Part shown: positions 48,400-58,782 of the stretch, piece after piece
How the letters are laid out: each line of letters opens with the position of its first letter
Position numbering within the stretch: the stretch's first letter is position 1
Source of the DNA: Episyrphus balteatus
Taxonomy: Eukaryota > Arthropoda > Insecta > Diptera > Syrphidae
Assembly: GCF_945859705.1 (NCBI RefSeq)
Contig: NC_079137.1
Coordinates: 56,948,552 to 57,012,551, forward strand
DNA: 64,000 nucleotides
Direction: 5' to 3'
Notes under the pieces: generated by a model
What the model was told of the DNA's origin: nothing
The model's database searches: none
Seen by the model: the letters and a program-made list of their open reading frames with translations, nothing else
Translations under genes and position numbers: made by a program

Positions 48400-48962
48400 A
48401 GGTGAAAGGTGCGAACAGTGAGACAATCCATTTTTCTCTTTTCTGAAAAGAAGCACAGTAACGCTAGTTTGGGTCAAAACGTTTATTTCCCCGTCTGCGT
48501 CTTTTAATTTTGTCCCGACTAAATTAAAGCTGTCCATTTTCCTACACCGTAAAATATCACACAAAATCAGGTGAAAGTAGTTTTTGGAGTGTTATAAAAA
48601 GAGTGTATAACACAAAAAAAATCTGGTTAGTGGACAGAACTTTTTTTACATATGTATTATATTTATATGATCTTTCATAAAAAAATATCATGTAATTAGA
48701 ATTCCTTCCCGTTTTTTGTAATTTTATATTTTTCCGAAAAATGACAAAAGGCAAACAGTGAGACATAGATTTTTAAAAAATCTATTATTTTAGCATGACT
48801 TCTTTATGATTTTGTAGTGTTTTTTCTTTCTTTTTTTTTTTTGACTTTTTGTAATTTTTTTTTTTTGTTGAAAAAATGGGTTAAAGTAACATAAATTAAT
48901 TAATTATATACTTGTCAATTACCTAATTATTTGACGTTTTCGTTAATTTTTTTTTCACCTAA

Positions 48963-49766
48963 GAATGTTGGGATATCATTAAATATCATACGAGAATGCC
49001 GAAAATAAAATTCATAGAAATATTGCGATTTTGTGTAATAGATAACAATTATTTAGAATTTGATAAAATATTTTATCAACAAAAACAAGGAGTTCCGATG
49101 GGTAGTCCTGCATCTCCCATATTGGCAGACATTGTAATGGAAGCATTATTGGATAATGTTTTTGAAAATATTCCATATAAACCTAAAATTATTACAAAAT
49201 ATGTGGATGACATTTTTGTTATACTTAAATCTAGTCATGTTAATTCAATTTTAGATGCACTGAATGGTTTTCATCCAAAAATTCAATTTACAGTTGAATA
49301 TGAAAATAATGGAAAACTTCCGTACCTTGACGTGCTTGTAATTAGGAAAAATAACCGTTTGATATTTGATTGGTATAAAAAACCAACATCTTCAGGTCGC
49401 CTCATTAATTATAATTCCCAACAGCCAAAACAGATCATTATTTATACAGCAAAAAATTTTATAACCAGAGTATTGGATATCAGTGATATTGCCTTTCGTC
49501 AGAATAACATTAACAAAATCATGGATACTTTACTATCAAATTCTTTTCCAATAAATATAATAAAAACTTTGTTGAACCAATATTTCAACCCGTCGTTGGT
49601 AAGACCAAATTTAGTTACAAATACAACACAGTTTTCCTACAGGAGTTGTTTGTATATTCCTAATCTTTGGAATAGACTTCAAGATGCTCCTATTAGAAAC
49701 AAAGATAGGATTCGCTTAGCTTTTAAATCAGTAAAGGTTTTGAGAAATTCACTTTTTTTAATTTAA
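48963..49766 (+). pseudogene. Penelope-like reverse transcriptase, truncated
   Basis: From the first ATG (48996), residues 32-45 read GVPMGSPASPILAD, the RT motif with the PxG/GSP signature. YVDD at 69-72 is the catalytic pair of aspartates. PYLDV at 109-113 and WYKKPTSSGRLINY at 126-139 are typical Penelope-like blocks. In-frame sequence upstream of the ATG (WDIIKYHTRMP) is also family-like, so the ATG is internal and the true N terminus is lost. After residue 256 the frame hits TAA in a T7 run (49753-49759). The related downstream frame starts there, consistent with loss or gain of one T. Function would be target-primed reverse transcription; this copy is dead. Confidence 0.88.
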
Positions 49767-50143
49767 AAGGTGAATTTTCTAAAAACGATAAATCAGATAT
49801 AGTATATAAAATCAAATGTTTAGGTGATGGAGCAAACTTTTGTCCATCAGTGTATGTAGGTACTTCCATGCAGAAGCTAAAAAATCGTATAGCTGGTCAT
49901 AGATCGGATATTAATAACGGGCATTCTGAAAAAACTGCTCTAGCTTTGCATTGTATAGGTGAGGGACATAGGCCAGATTATAACAATGTAGATATTTTAC
50001 AATCAGAAAAGCATTATAATAAGAGAATGATATTAGAAATGTTACATATTTTAGATACAGACAACACCGTAAATAAGAGATCGGATTGTGAAGGGCTTAG
50101 TAGTATTTATAGTCAGTTTGTTAAAAGGAATTTTTTGAGTTGA
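49757..50143 (+). pseudogene. GIY-YIG endonuclease domain of the Penelope-like element
   Basis: In the frame shifted relative to the RT, sequence reads VYKIKC, a gap, then VYVGTSMQKLKNRIAGHRSD, the two halves of a GIY-YIG nuclease fold with YVG in place of YIG and the conserved Arg and His that follow. ALALHC and a Glu-rich C-terminal helix (SEKHYNKRMILEMLHI) match the family layout. It would nick target DNA for integration. The domain itself is open to a TGA at 50141-50143 but is detached from the RT by a 1-base shift. Confidence 0.85.
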
Positions 50144-50392
50144 ATTATCAACTTAATTTGATAAGAAAAAATTTTGAATTTCTTATCAAATAATTAAAAA
50201 AGTTTTTATGTTTTGAAATTTTGATAATTAAAAACGTCTTTTTCAAGACATTTTTTATTGATTTTCAAAATATATAAGCTTGATAAAAGAACCTAAACTT
50301 TAATCAACTGCAATCAATTGGGAATCATTAGAGGATTCAAGATAAGTATTTATTCTATACGTTTTTAGAGCTTTCTAGAATTATTTTTCTTA

Positions 50393-50430
50393 GTCCTGAA
50401 GAAGCGTGTAAGCACACGTGAAACGTCGAC
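50393..50430 (+). ncRNA. hammerhead ribozyme motif (minimal type I) of the Penelope-like element
   Basis: CTGAAGA (50396-50402) fits the hammerhead core CUGANGA. Stem II pairs 50404-50409 (GCGTGT) with 50414-50419 (ACACGT), closing an AAGC loop; one pair is G-U. GAAA (50420-50423) follows, then C-G and TC, so the core ends GAAACGTC with a stem III of only about two pairs. Stem I pairs GTC (50393-50395) with GAC (50428-50430). Expected cleavage is after C50427. Such short-stem-III hammerheads are known from Penelope-like terminal repeats and may act as dimers. Confidence 0.8.
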
Positions 50431-51234
50431 ACAGAAGAAAAGATAGACTCAAATCAAGACCTATAGCCAACAAAGAAGATTCACTTTATTTAAAAAGAAA
50501 GGTCACGGAATAAGGAAGTATTTAAAGCAAAAAAACATTTATTTTTATGTTCTCATGCTATTAATTCAATTTTTTTGTTTGACAACCTATAAAAAATTTT
50601 ATACCATGTCAAAGCTTATTGTTTCACCTTGTATAATGATGCATAAATCTTATTTCAAAGATGTCTACAAGAGAAGTTAGAATTTTTTAAAGTCAACCAT
50701 GTCGAATTTCCAGACTGAGATTACGGTACTTCCTATACTGGTAGCTGGTCATCGCTAACAGATCTCCACAGGTGTTTTGAGGTATTTTTCTATTTTTTCA
50801 ATTTAAGATTGTGTAACTTGTAGAGTTATATATGTGATATATCAAATAAAAGGTTATATTATCAGCATGCGTTTTAAATTTAAATCAAACTTGTATGTGC
50901 ACTAGATCAAAAGATATAACGTGTGTTGAAAGAGAACATCTTTTTACCGTTATCTCCGAATTTTGAATATGAAATTAATTGAAATTTTGTACAATTATAA
51001 TATAATTATTTAATTACCTATCTACAGTACGAATTTCATTCATCTATCTATTAAAACAAAAAAGTTATAACAAGTTGAAGTCGTGTCGCGTTTTCGTTTC
51101 ATCTTGTTTCAAATCACTACGATACTAAAGAAGTATTCACTTCAAAAAGGGTGTCTCACTGTCCGCACCTCTCCCCTAGATATTATATTGAGGTTTTTTA
51201 ATGAACAACAAAAATGTTTGTTTGTTACCAAGTA

Positions 51235-51438
51235 TACTGCCCATAATCTTGTAAAGGCCCTAACTACAAAATTTTCAATTTTGATTTTTTTGCATATTTA
51301 GAGTTAGGGCATTGTCTCTGATTTATTCTCAGTCAGAAAATTCATATTAGATAAATTCGATATTAGATTTAGTGTTTCGCTCTATAACTCAGAAGTAAGA
51401 AAAGTGTAGTTAGGGCCTTTACGAGATTATGGGCAGTA
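51235..51438. mobile_element. 204-bp MITE with long, well-preserved inverted repeats
   Basis: Left TACTGCCCATAATCTTGTAA and right, reverse complemented, TACTGCCCATAATCTCGTAA. The match continues through AGGCCCTAACTACA, so about 34 bp with one mismatch. TA flanks are at 51233-51234 and 51439-51440. High terminal identity suggests a fairly recent insertion. Non-coding. Confidence 0.88.
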
Positions 51439-51585
51439 TAGTAGTCATAGCTATTTCACTTGAATCAACCCGATCATCGAACTCCTTATTGCAAACAATA
51501 AATCAACAACTTTAACAACAAGGCTGTCAAATAAATAAAACAGTGCACAAACTTGAATGCAAGTCCTTAAAAACTTCAAACTATT

Positions 51586-51783
51586 TTAATGACGTTTTCT
51601 GACGAGGATCTCGTAACATGTTGAAGACTGCATCATTGTGGAACTTCTAGCATTTAAATATGCATTGATTACTGAATGTTTTTTGCTTAATAACTCAATT
51701 TTTTTTTCAAATACCTCTGGTATCTCTGATTTAAAATTAAGTGGGCCTAGTCGCCTAGTATTAACTGGCCTCCAGGGTGTCAT
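51586..51783 (-). other. unrecognised 65-codon ORF
   Basis: Minus-strand frame starting MTPWRPVNTRRLGPLNFKSE and ending LVRKRH. Its composition is protein-like, but I recognise no family and see no continuation upstream. It lies just outside the long-inverted-repeat element. Confidence 0.25.
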
Positions 51784-51924
51784 TACATTACAGGGGACAA
51801 TAGTAATCTATCTTTCTAATAGAGAGAGGAACTCAATTGATAAAAATGATATTAAAAAATATATTGTTTGTTTGATCAAGGTTCAAATACTCCGTTTAAA
51901 TGTTTTCAATAGCTACCTAAGCTT

Positions 51925-52528
51925 GTATTTTTTTTTTTTTGTTACTAGTATCGGTCGGTCTTTCTCTAATTTTACTATTATAATCCTTTTTCTAAGTTTA
52001 TTTATTTTCTTATTTCTTTTTCCTTTCCTTTTTATTTACCGAAACAATTCTCTGCTTTTCTATACGAAAATGCTTTTAAGAAATGTGTTTATTCAAAGGA
52101 TTATAAATATAAACGCGCGGTATCTCAAAAATACTTCAAATACCGACAAAGAAGTAAATTAAGGATTTTGAAGATTTGTTCAAATGAAGTCAAAAATGAA
52201 TCACATTAGCCTTTCTATTTATTTAGTTGAAGATAAACACTTTTCATTGACCGATCCGGTAGCCTCAAAGAAACATGAAAATATTTTGTCGAAATTAAGA
52301 AAAACATCATGAGGCCATGAAAATGAGAAAAAAGGCTCAATCATGTTGAATGCTAATAATAACATGCTTAGTTAAATACATTTTTGTTCACAAATATACC
52401 TATACCAACAATAATTTGACGAATATTTGACTTTTCATTATTAAATTCCACCTGAATAGACACTTAAAAAACATTTTAATGCATCATTAAAATGTGTTAA
52501 ATTTAGTGGAAAATAACATATGTAGAAG
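51925..52528 (+). repeat. left arm of the 600-bp inverted repeat
   Basis: Pairs with 56962-57555. The ORF at 51638-52162 runs into this arm and encodes a Phe/Leu-rich low-complexity stretch, not a recognised protein. Confidence 0.75.
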
Positions 52529-52731
52529 GTTCACATTGATTCTTGAAGTTTTTTAAGTCCATGAAAAACAGATCCTTTTCTTTCCTCTATTTTTGACGAC
52601 AGAATCTCAGTTCTAAATCAAATGACCACAAAATTGTTTCAATACCAATAAAATTGTCATATAACGACTTCATGAATATCCATGAAATTTTCTAAAATTC
52701 GAATTACTCTATTTAAAGTTAACCTTTAAAT

Positions 52732-53004
52732 TTGCAATTTTCACAGTTACTGTCACCAAAGGCAAACAAACTCAATCCAAACTATATGAATAAACCAAGC
52801 AAAGTCTCTTATTCCTTAGAATTCGTGGCTTTTTCGGTTAAAATGCGCGCCGAATCTAGCGTTCAAATCGGAAATTTCTTGCTTCTAACACCTGGAAAAA
52901 ATTGCTACCAATTGAATATCAATGACTTGGAACCAATCGATTTGGTTAAAGTAGATTTTATCCTGGAAATCAAATTTAAAAGAAGAAAAAACAATCTGTC
53001 ATGA
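52732..53004 (+). CDS. unrecognised ORF, about 86-90 codons
   Basis: Open from 52732 with the first ATG at about 52786. A pyrimidine-AG (TTTTCACAG, ending 52746) sits on a codon boundary and could be a splice acceptor. The product includes VSYSLEFVAFSVKMRAESS and LNINDLEPIDLVKVDF and ends in a basic tail, KFKRRKNN. No family is recognised. It lies inside the long-inverted-repeat element and could be its coding relic. Confidence 0.3.
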   Translation: MQFSQLLSPKANKLNPNYMNKPSKVSYSLEFVAFSVKMRAESSVQIGNFLLLTPGKNCYQLNINDLEPIDLVKVDFILEIKFKRRKNNLS

Positions 53005-53531
53005 CGATGACAAAAAATAAAACGAAATCACAGAAAAAAAAGGACAAAAATGTGCAAAGAATAAAGTAGGAGTTGAACAAAGTCATATTCATTTTCGGCA
53101 CAGGAAATAATGTGTGGAACGAACAAAAAAAGGACATAATTTAGGAGCGTTACGAATCGACTTGGATTTTTTGTGTAGTTTTTGAAATTTGAACATTTTT
53201 GTGGAGTGTTTAGCAATTTTCAACGGTCAGTAAGATTCTATAAAATATCTGTTGCTTTGTGATCAGTTTTCGTTTTCGAAAAAATACGAAATTTAATCTG
53301 GCGTAGCGAATTTTCACATACTGTCTTCTTGTACGTACATGATTAATGATTTTTTTTGTTTTTTTTTAATTGAAAGAGTTTTGAAAAAAAAAAAAATATA
53401 TTTGATATAAAAAATGCTGGTTAAAAAAATTGTGTATTCGTAGTTTATACTAAAACAAAAAAAAAAAGATTTTTGTATAAAAAAAACTCAAATTGTTCTT
53501 ACGATTAAAATTGCTTACAATTTCAAAACTT

Positions 53532-55606
53532 TTGACGTGATAACGTCTTTTAAGTCAAAAAGTGATGCCATTTTCTCCCGTTCCGCCTGAGGTTTTTAGC
53601 AGTGTGGTATTTAGTTCGAAATTATAAATAAAATATTAGAGATGCAAAAATCTTGCTAGAGCTTATTTGAAAAATTCAATTAAATAATTAAATAGGGGTA
53701 AAACGAAATTGCAAAAAAGGGGCTATTTTCTTAATGCGACGTTATAGAAAAATGATTTTTTTTTAATGGATACATTAATTTATTGTAAGGTTGACCGGGA
53801 TTTTGAAAACATTTTTTAAAAATTTCAAAAGTAACCTAAGTTATGAAAGGTTTTTTAAAACAAATAAACATGAGGTAGACCTTCGACAAAGTTATTTTGG
53901 GAAGGAAAAATTTTTTACAGAAATTTGAGTTAAATTTCAATCAATGGAAAGTTAACGAAAATAAAATGCACGACTGGGTCGCACGTACTTGCTCTTGTAG
54001 TTCACAGTATCTTTATCTTAAATATCTATTAGAAATTTAAGATTTTGTGTGTCGAGAAAAAAAAATTTAAAAAAAAAATCGAAAGTTTAAAAATTAAATT
54101 AAATTTTTTTTTTTCAAAAATGTTTTAAAAATATTTTTTTTTACATTATAATATACTTCAAAATGATGTCTGTTAATTTTTAATTAAATTGACTTATGCT
54201 GTGATGAAATTTATGAACTTAAAAAATATGTCAATTTTTGAAAAACGGCAACGCCATATTTCGGTTCAGGGCATTTTTTGCGAAAAACTAAAAACGCAGT
54301 TTTGTTAGAATCAATAAGTCTATTACGTACACCAAATTTAATCAAAATCGTTAGAGCAGTTTTCGAGAAATTTGCAATACCTCGAAAACGTTATATGGGA
54401 GATATGCGTTAAAATGGAGATTATAAAAATATAAAAAAAATGGGTCTAGGGAATTACGTAAAAATCATCTGTACCAAGTTTCAAGCAAATCCATCCATCC
54501 GTTTAGGCCCTAGCTCGATGTACAGATGGACGCACAGACGCACACACGCACAGACCGACGGACGGCATGACGAAAACCACTTTTTTGATCTTCTCCATCA
54601 TCGTAATTTTGGTTTTGATTAAAAACTCGATTTTTTTCTACACGAAACCAATACTTGCCCTATAGAGCAAGTAAAAATAACGGGTCTGATACGTATTTTT
54701 AGGTGGTTTTTATTTTAAGGAATTTTTCGAAGCATTAAAAAAAAACTTATAGAACATTGGCTATGCTCATGAATGTGCCTGAAATAACTTTTGACCGAAT
54801 AACGAGGAAAGCAAGTTTTTTTCCCTTAAATTTTTAGACCGTTTTCAACAGTTTTTCATTTGTATCTTTTTTTATTAAAGAGATAGATGAACGAAATTTA
54901 TAATGTAAATAGATAATAGGCAGGCCTATATGTGTAGAAAATTTGAATTTAGTATTCACAGTTTTCGCTTGAATTTTTTAAAACTTTTTCTGACATTTGT
55001 CGACGTGTCGTACAGATATGATTGAGGCATATTATTAAAGCTGAAATAAAGAGCTTTCAGATTATATAAATTTAATTTTTTTGGTTTTTTGATAAAAATT
55101 TATTGCATTAAAAAATTCCTACTCTTTTTGTAGATGTCGTGCATACATGAGTGAGGTGAATATTTTGAGCTGAAATAAAAAAAATTTATATAGTATAAAA
55201 TTTCTTTTAGGTTGTCATATAAACAAATGGATTTAGGGGTTATGGAAGAAAAAAAGTTTGTTTTTTTTTTATGAAAAATGATTGTTTTCAATAAATGATT
55301 TTTATTCTTTTTTCGTCCCGTATAGACTTGAATAAAATTTTGTTTTCTAGAAGAAATATTAAGTTTTTTTAATGGTATAACTTTTTTGTAAACTTTTTGT
55401 ATAAAAAAAATTCATATTATGTGAAAAGAATAAAAGGAATTTTTTTTTGAATACCATTTTTCTACAAAACATACCTACAGATGTAAATATGTAAACTCTT
55501 TATCTTTAGCTTAAGTACTGTACAATTTTTTTTACAAGAAAGTTGACAAATTTTTTTTTTTTTATTAAAAGCACGCAATCCGTTTTCTTATGACGTTATC
55601 ACGTTA
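53532..55606. mobile_element. element bounded by ACGTGATAACGTC inverted repeats
   Basis: TTTGACGTGATAACGTCTTT near 53531 is mirrored by TATGACGTTATCACGTTAA (about 55590-55607), giving a perfect 13-bp inverted ACGTGATAACGTC. The interior includes a whole family A copy and a roughly 115-bp tandem duplication (54960-55200) with GATGTCGTGCATACATGAGT-like words. No target duplication could be fixed, so the bounds are approximate. Confidence 0.5.
53961..54681 (+). mobile_element. family A element, full-length short copy (copy 4)
   Basis: Starts ATAAAATGCACGACTGGGTC and has ACTTGCTCT in its first 40 bp. The middle shares ACGGCAACGCCATATTTC with copy 1. A CAGACG/CACACGCA/GACGGACGG tract (54530-54565) occupies the microsatellite position. 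It ends with a 20-bp hairpin, ACTTGCCCTATAGAGCAAGT (54653-54672), plus AAAAATAA. Subterminal inverted repeats, a proto-microsatellite and a 3' hairpin are the known layout of DINE-1/mini-me (Helentron-associated) elements; that assignment is inferred. The ORF at 54440-54622 is not a gene. Confidence 0.85.
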
Positions 55607-55618
55607 AATTATCGTCAT

Positions 55619-55843
55619 TTACCCGGCTTTGGGCAAAAGGTAGGTCCTAAGATCCGGACGAAAAAATTTAATTGGTGATTTCGGGGCACTTCGTAATTCG
55701 TAAATCGAGGCTAGTATCGGGACATATTCAATAAATTGGAACGCCACACAGTTTATAGCCAATGGATAATCTTCTCGCTTCCAATAAAAAATTATGATAA
55801 GTAGTTCAGAAGTAATGAGTGAACAGATGAACCTCCATTTCAA
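55619..55843 (-). other. unrecognised 74-codon ORF
   Basis: Minus-strand frame with protein-like segments such as YWKREDYPLAINCVAFQFIE and LRSAPKSPIKFFRPDLRTYL. It abuts the right end of the ACGTGATAACGTC element. No family is recognised. It may be a coding relic of the surrounding long-inverted-repeat element. Confidence 0.25.
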
Positions 55844-56961
55844 TTTTTCTCTGACTGTTTTAGGAATAAGGACTTCTGCTTCTTTTTATGCTTCAGTTAT
55901 TTGTAGCATTTATTTTGGTACCGATTTTTTTATTCTAAAATATTTTTTTTTATTCTTTTAACATTTAAACACATGTGCTAAAAAATGTCTGTAAATTAAG
56001 GCAGTTGTTTGGTATTTTTTCTTCATATTTCCTTAGAAATTAAAAAATGGTATTAAATGGCCGCATGTAAAAAAAAATATTCAAACGCACATGAATACAC
56101 CCCCACATCATTTCAATTCGATATGCATGTCGTAAAAATCCACTAACGATCGATCTTTTGTGTCCATTTAAGGACAAGAAAAGGAAAAAATAAAACTGAT
56201 CGAAATACATAAATCCATTCAACCATTTAACCGATAATAACTTTTTGTTCAATACATCCTAGTTGGTATCTCTGCATCGTCCGTCTTGATCCTGTATTGC
56301 AGTCAATTTGCTCCGCTTATCACTGCAACATGGTTTCCAGTCGTTTTGTCGATTTATTGTTAATATTTTTCGTCCCTATTCTATTCAATTGCACCATACA
56401 CGTCCTTTTTCTTTTGGATTTTCCTATATTTTTTCAGCTTGATATTGTTCGTCTTTTTTTGAGAGATTTTAAAAGAAGAATCATCCGGTGACACGCTTTT
56501 GGATTTCTTATAGGATTTACAAAAAAAATTGATTCGTTCCAATTCGTTTAGATTGAATATCGTTGTTAGTTTTCCAGGTGTTAAGGCAAGAAATTTTGAT
56601 TTGAACGCTGAATTTTGTTCGGCTGATTATACGACTCATGTGTAATGTATTTTTGAAGTATTTTGTGTTATCTTTATAACAAATATTGTTTATATTTGCA
56701 GTGTTTAATAGAATTTAGCGATTAGTATTGGTAGGGAATGTGGAAAATCGCTTAAGTATTAGGGATTTTTTTTTTTTTTTTTTGAAAAAAGTCGATGAAT
56801 TTTTGATGGTCCTTTTTTTGATGAATTCATTTTTTTAGTTTGTAGATATAGGTATATCTTGGAATCTTTAAAAGAATCCTCCAGCTGATTGATACTATAG
56901 GTATGTTAAACTGCAAACAAAAATTTTCTGTTTGCATAAAAATTAAAAATTTTCAGCCAAC

Positions 56962-57555
56962 TTTCTACAGATGTTATTTTCCACAAAATTTAAACACTTT
57001 TGATGCATTTAAATGTTCGTTAAATGTCTACTTAGATGAAATTTAATATTGAAAAGTCAAATATTCGTCAATTCAATGTTGGTATTAGTAGGTACATTTG
57101 TCAACAAAAATGTATTTAACTACGCATGTTATTATTAGCATTCAACATGGGTGTGCCTTTTTGATTTTCATGTCCTCGTGATGTTATTTCTAATTTAAGC
57201 AAAATACTTTCATGTTTCTTTAGGGCTACCGGATCGGTTTATGAAAAGTGTTTATCTTTAACTGAATAAACAGAAAGGGGCTAATGTGTTCGTTTTTGAC
57301 TTCATTTGCACAAATCTTCAAAATCTTTAATTTAGTTCTTTGTCGGTATATAAAGTGTGTTTTTGAGATACGGCGCATTTTATTTATAATCCTTTAAATA
57401 AACATTTTTTCTTAAAAGGATTTTCGTATAGAAAAGAAGATAATGATGTTGGTAAATAAAAAAGAAGACCAAAGACAACATAAGAAAATAAATAAACTAC
57501 ATCACAAGGTTATAAATTAGAAAAAGTCAGAAAAAGATGTCACAAAAAAAACACA
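56962..57555 (-). repeat. right arm of the 600-bp inverted repeat
   Basis: Reverse complement of the 51925-52528 arm; the mapping is nearly collinear, with small gaps. Confidence 0.75.
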
Positions 57556-58034
57556 AAAATGTTTTTGAATAAATAAACTTATTTATTTAACAACTCATTC
57601 ATTTTTTTCGTATAATTTTCATCATTTTAAAACCAAAGATAAAGACAGAATTTTGCAATTTATATCAAAAGTCAGTACCCATCGATCAGTTTGAATGGAA
57701 TTATACGTACCTAGCTATTTGACGTCTATTTCTCTTGTTTAAAAAAAAAACTAGGTATTTTAATAAAAAAAAATACATTTTAAGCGACTGTAATATAAAA
57801 TATTTATCAAAGAAGTTTTAAAAATTTGTTTTTTTTTGTGTCAACTATCATTTCTGTTTTAATACATTTTAATTTTTTGAAAAATGTTGGGAAATTTTAT
57901 TTACACATAAATTTAAACAATTATTTTTTTTTTTCAAAAATTCTTTGTAATGAGAGAGATCAAAACTAAAAAAGTTGTTTTTATTTTATTTCACATTTTA
58001 TAATAAATAATTTTTTATTTTTAATACATTTCTT
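57556..58034. other. AT-rich intergenic stretch
   Basis: Nothing recognised. Confidence 0.4.
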
Positions 58035-58113
58035 ATAAATTAAAACAATTTTTTTTCGACCAAAAATAACGGTAAACGTCTCCAACGGTTTTGATTAAAA
58101 AAAATCAAGTATA

Positions 58114-58782
58114 GGTCGTTTCAAATCAAAAGTCCTGACTCAGAGTTTATTTTCTCCCTTCCAATAAAATCGAGAAAAAATAAACAAAAAACTCAATTTT
58201 ATTGGCTCATTGCGACAAATCAACTCAAAAATAACAACAAATCATTCTTGTTTGAATGAAAGAAATGCTAGAGAAAAAAATAAACAAACGAAAAATCTGA
58301 ATTTGTTTATTAATGATTTCTATGGTGACGACTCCAAAATAATTATAAAATAAAAATAAGATATTTACTGCCCAATTATACAAATGAAAAGATGTGAATA
58401 CAATTTTAAGTTATGAATTGCTATCATATAAACTGGACATTTCTGGTCCATCTTCATCTAGTTCTATAACAATATCTTCGGCAAAGTTATCCCAACTGCC
58501 TTCAAATGATAAATAATTAAATAATTGTATGTTTTCTTGTATTGTCCGTGGATATGGAGTGATGCAAGCCCGGGAGACTTGCCTCCGCTTTCTGAGGCTA
58601 ACCCAGTGAATCTCACAGACGGATCAATTAATTAAAATACTGATATCAAGAACTGTTCCTTATTATTTTATAGTAATTTTAGAAAAAGTTCAGCTGCCTC
58701 ATAAATGCTTCCTTCCAGTAAGCGAATGAGTTTTTTTTATTTTTTGCTCAATTTTCCATGGGACTTTTGATTTGAAACGACC
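58114..58782. mobile_element. 669-bp TA-duplicating element with perfect GGTCGTTTCAAATC ends
   Basis: GGTCGTTTCAAATCAAAAGT at the left and its exact reverse complement at the right, continuing to about 22 bp. TA flanks are at 58112-58113 and 58783-58784. Perfect ends indicate a young insertion into family A copy 5. It carries a 70-codon minus-strand frame, probably a piece of its parent's coding sequence. Confidence 0.9.
58411..58623 (-). pseudogene. C-terminal coding relic inside the GGTCGTTTC element
   Basis: A 70-codon minus-strand frame closed by TGA upstream and TAA at 58411-58413. It reads CEIHWVSLRKRRQVSRACIT at its start, has a basic RKRR patch, then an aromatic middle (NYLSFEGSWDNF) and an acidic tail, AEDIVIELDEDGPEMSS, before the stop. 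There is no ATG at the start, so this looks like the last exon or 3' part of a longer protein, most simply the transposase of the autonomous partner. I cannot name the family. A captured host exon is the alternative. Confidence 0.5.

Larger units (their letters stand above)
48963..50470 (+). mobile_element. Penelope-like retroelement, 5'-truncated
   Basis: Contains, in order, a reverse transcriptase remnant, a GIY-YIG endonuclease domain and a hammerhead-ribozyme-like motif. This is the diagnostic layout of endonuclease-bearing Penelope-like elements. The N-terminal third of the protein, including the first catalytic RT aspartate motif, is missing: homology begins at about 48963 right after a TAA. 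The 3' boundary is uncertain, placed after the hammerhead region. One frameshift separates RT and endonuclease. Confidence 0.85.
48400..51175. mobile_element. element with AGGTGCGAACAGTGAGACA ends, enclosing a Penelope-like insert
   Basis: Left AGGTGAAAGGTGCGAACAGT (from 48400) continues GAGACA. The right end, reverse complemented, reads GGGAGAGGTGCGGACAGTG then AGACAC (51151-51175). A third copy, GCAAACAGTGAGACATAG, lies at 48753 inside the left part. This is the same plan as the 26.3 and 27.6 kb MITEs: a terminal word repeated internally. No target duplication is certain. The 1.5 kb Penelope-like element sits inside, so the original was probably about 1.2 kb. Confidence 0.55.
51925..57555. 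mobile_element. element with about 600-bp terminal inverted repeats (5.6 kb)
   Basis: About 51925-52528 and about 56962-57555 are inverted copies of each other, roughly 80-85 percent alike by eye. Anchor words: CCGATCCGGTAGCC (52251) with GGCTACCGGATCGG (57225); AATGCTAATAATAACATGC with its complement near 57130; TTCTATACGAAAATG with its complement near 57430. The 4.4 kb interior contains another element (53532-55606) and short unrecognised ORFs. No transposase or polymerase is seen and no flanking duplication was fixed, so the superfamily is unknown. A large non-autonomous terminal-inverted-repeat transposon is the simplest reading; a segmental inversion-duplication is the alternative. Confidence 0.7.

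Noticed and set aside
51638..52162. 174-codon + strand ORF
   Set aside because: Mostly Phe/Leu/Ile low complexity from T-rich DNA, and it crosses the boundary of the 600-bp arm; no family resemblance.
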